A stretch of DNA of 15,424 nt from Alphaproteobacteria bacterium (lineage in GTDB: Bacteria; Pseudomonadota; Alphaproteobacteria; Rickettsiales; VGDC01): NCBI GenBank assembly GCA_016869895.1, contig VGDC01000008.1, positions 1-15,424 on the forward strand, read 5' to 3'. Of the stretch, positions 14,166-15,424 are shown one piece after another. The stretch's first letter is position 1; each line of letters opens with the position of its first letter. Made by a program: the position numbers and the translations under genes. The notes under the pieces were generated by a model. The model made no database searches and was not told the origin of the DNA. It saw only the letters and a list, made by a program, of their open reading frames with translations.

Positions 14166-14194
14166 TACTTAGGGGAAAACCAAACGCCATGCAA
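14166..14194 (-). promoter_or_regulatory. Putative promoter of tRNA-Asn
   Basis: On the minus strand TTGCAT (14194-14189) and TAAGTA (14171-14166) are 17 nt apart and place the start near 14160, about 10 nt before the mature tRNA. The boxes are poor matches. An inverted repeat (gggaaaacc at 14173-14181 and ggttttccc at 14217-14225) overlaps the spacer. Confidence 0.3.
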
Positions 14195-14244
14195 GCCTAA
14201 ATTTGCTAGGACGTGCGGTTTTCCCTCTAAGCGGGAGTTCGTTA

Positions 14245-15424
14245 TCAGCGCGCCTGTACCACCACGCAGTTTACCGCGCGGGTGCGGAGCGTGTCGCACA
14301 GGTCAAGTGCGCCCACCTTGTTCACGAATGGGCCCGTGCGCAGGTGATAGACCGGAGCGGTGCTGCTCGACAGGGCAGGGTAGGACACCTGCGGTGCGAG
14401 ACGACCCAGCTTGTCATTGTTAGACTTTTGCAGTTCCACCCAACGCTGCTGTGCGGCTGCGGTGGAGTCGAACGCGCCCAGCTGCACCCAATATGCGCCA
14501 GCAGGCTGCGCGCCAGCGGTGCGGCTGTAACCACGGTTCACCGCTTCACGGCGCGAAGCGGATTCGGCGGGGTTATAGCGCGAGCGGCCAGCGGTCGCCG
14601 ATGCGCGCGCACCGGAAGTGCCGACTTCGTTCACCAGCGAGCAGGTCAGCTTGTTCTCTTTGGCGATGGCGCAGACGCGGTTGATGGTGCTCTGATCCTT
14701 GAACGGGCCCATGCGCATGGAAGTGTGTTCGCCGCTGCGTGCGGAAGCGGGGCGACCCCCCTCATACGGGTTCACGATGCGGATGCGCACCAGCTGGAGC
14801 AAGTCAGGGTGCTTGCGCGAGATGTCGCGGGAGAAGGCGAAAGCGGCTTCTTTGCTGGTGAAGTAGCCCAGCTGAACCCAGGATTCACCCGCTTTGGTCA
14901 CAGCGGCTTGGCTGGGGAATCCGCCGTAGCCCACAGGGCGGTTGGCCACCGCGACGGCAGGAGGCGCATCGAAGGAAGACACGGGAACCTGCACCGCTTC
15001 CGCCACTTCGGCTTCGGCGGTCACGTTGACCACTTCAGCTGCGGTCTGCGGCTGGGTGGGGACGTCCACATATACATCCGCAGAAGCGGTTTGCGCGGCG
15101 ACAGGCGCGGCTACAGGCGCAGCTTGCGGTGCGTCGAGGTTACGCGGCGCACGGGCGGCCAGTTCTTCCGCCGTTGGGCGGCTGCCGAACTGCTGCACGG
15201 GCGTGCGGGTGGTGCGAACCGTGGAAGGGGCAGCAACCGGCAGATCCTGCGCGGCAGCGCGGGATTCATAACGGGTCGCGGGTGCGGCGTCAGCCGTGGT
15301 GAGGGTTACAGTCTCGCTGCTTTCGGTCGCTGGCTCATTGGAAACGGGTGCGGCATCAGCGGCGGCGGTGGTGGTTTCAGCCGGCTCATCGCCACTGCCG
15401 AAGCCCAGCCATGGCAGATATTTC
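14245..15424 (-). CDS. Double SPOR-domain envelope protein (N-terminus outside the window)
   Basis: The frame is open from the window edge to TGA at 14247-14245, 392 codons, so the gene is truncated by the window. An internal GTG at 15198 is not a convincing start because the same frame continues upstream with similar low-complexity composition. The visible N-terminal part (to about 14890) is a long Ala/Pro/Val/Thr/Glu-rich linker, typical of a periplasmic spacer. Two SPOR domains follow: 14886-14632 (SWVQLGYFTSKEAA to LTCSLV) and 14496-14248 (YWVQLGAFDSTAAAQ to NCVVVQA). SPOR domains bind denuded glycan strands of septal peptidoglycan, so a role in cell division or wall remodelling is likely. 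Each domain ends with a Cys pair of identical spacing. The N-terminus is unseen, so lipoprotein, membrane-anchored (FtsN-like) or RlpA-like forms cannot be separated. Confidence 0.88.
   Translation of the reverse strand, partial: KYLPWLGFGSGDEPAETTTAAADAAPVSNEPATESSETVTLTTADAAPATRYESRAAAQDLPVAAPSTVRTTRTPVQQFGSRPTAEELAARAPRNLDAPQAAPVAAPVAAQTASADVYVDVPTQPQTAAEVVNVTAEAEVAEAVQVPVSSFDAPPAVAVANRPVGYGGFPSQAAVTKAGESWVQLGYFTSKEAAFAFSRDISRKHPDLLQLVRIRIVNPYEGGRPASARSGEHTSMRMGPFKDQSTINRVCAIAKENKLTCSLVNEVGTSGARASATAGRSRYNPAESASRREAVNRGYSRTAGAQPAGAYWVQLGAFDSTAAAQQRWVELQKSNNDKLGRLAPQVSYPALSSSTAPVYHLRTGPFVNKVGALDLCDTLRTRAVNCVVVQAR

Noticed and set aside
13918..14190. 90-codon minus-strand frame through the tRNA
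   Set aside because: It runs through tRNA-Asn, the terminator and the hairpin cluster; its SSAVEQ...GSNPTRG stretch is the usual artefact of translating a tRNA gene.
1..15424. CRISPR array, insertion sequence or integrase gene
   Set aside because: No regularly spaced identical repeats and no transposase or integrase frame was seen; the only mobile-element hints are the tRNA-end repeat and AT-rich island.

Overview
The window looks like a chromosomal piece of a Gram-negative, probably alphaproteobacterial genome. By eye it is moderately GC-rich (well above half). It encodes an outer-membrane TonB-dependent receptor, a TonB protein and a SPOR-domain envelope protein, and the circularly permuted ATP-grasp / alpha-E / transglutaminase operon is typical of proteobacteria. 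I cannot name the genus from sequence alone. Genes are dense, with stop/start overlaps inside operons and very short gaps between convergent ends.

Layout. (1) 1-126, minus strand: the first 42 codons of an unidentified membrane protein, divergent from (2) 297-4228, plus strand: a complete sulfate/thiosulfate ABC importer operon (periplasmic binding protein, CysT, CysW, CysA). (3) 4316-5341, plus: an unrecognised protein made of four degenerate ~70-residue repeats with an Arg/Gly-rich tail. It ends 6 nt from the convergent operon (4) 9614-5348, minus: a class II glutamine-amidotransferase/transglutaminase fusion, a circularly permuted ATP-grasp protein (DUF404/DUF407) and an alpha-E protein (DUF403). 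Families of this kind have been predicted to make and process a small peptide-like product. (5) 9785-10387, plus: type II thymidine kinase, whose stop codon overlaps that of (6) a minus-strand operon at 12929-10384 encoding a BtuB-like TonB-dependent receptor and its own TonB. This operon sits behind a good sigma70-type promoter and a cobalamin riboswitch, so it is most likely a B12-repressed corrinoid-uptake unit.

(7) 13273-14150 looks like a small accessory zone. It holds an AT-rich gene for a four-helix membrane protein with a coiled coil, a run of consecutive hairpins, a 13-bp copy of the 3' end of the neighbouring tRNA, and then tRNA-Asn(GUU) with a very strong 18-bp-stem terminator. An AT-rich island beside a tRNA gene with a repeat of the tRNA 3' end suggests past integration. 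(8) 14245-15424, minus: the C-terminal part of a protein with two SPOR domains, cut by the window edge.

The least understood items are the four-repeat protein, the amidotransferase domain whose expected N-terminal Cys is Ser, and the tRNA-proximal island with its hairpin cluster. The rest is recognisable metabolism and transport.
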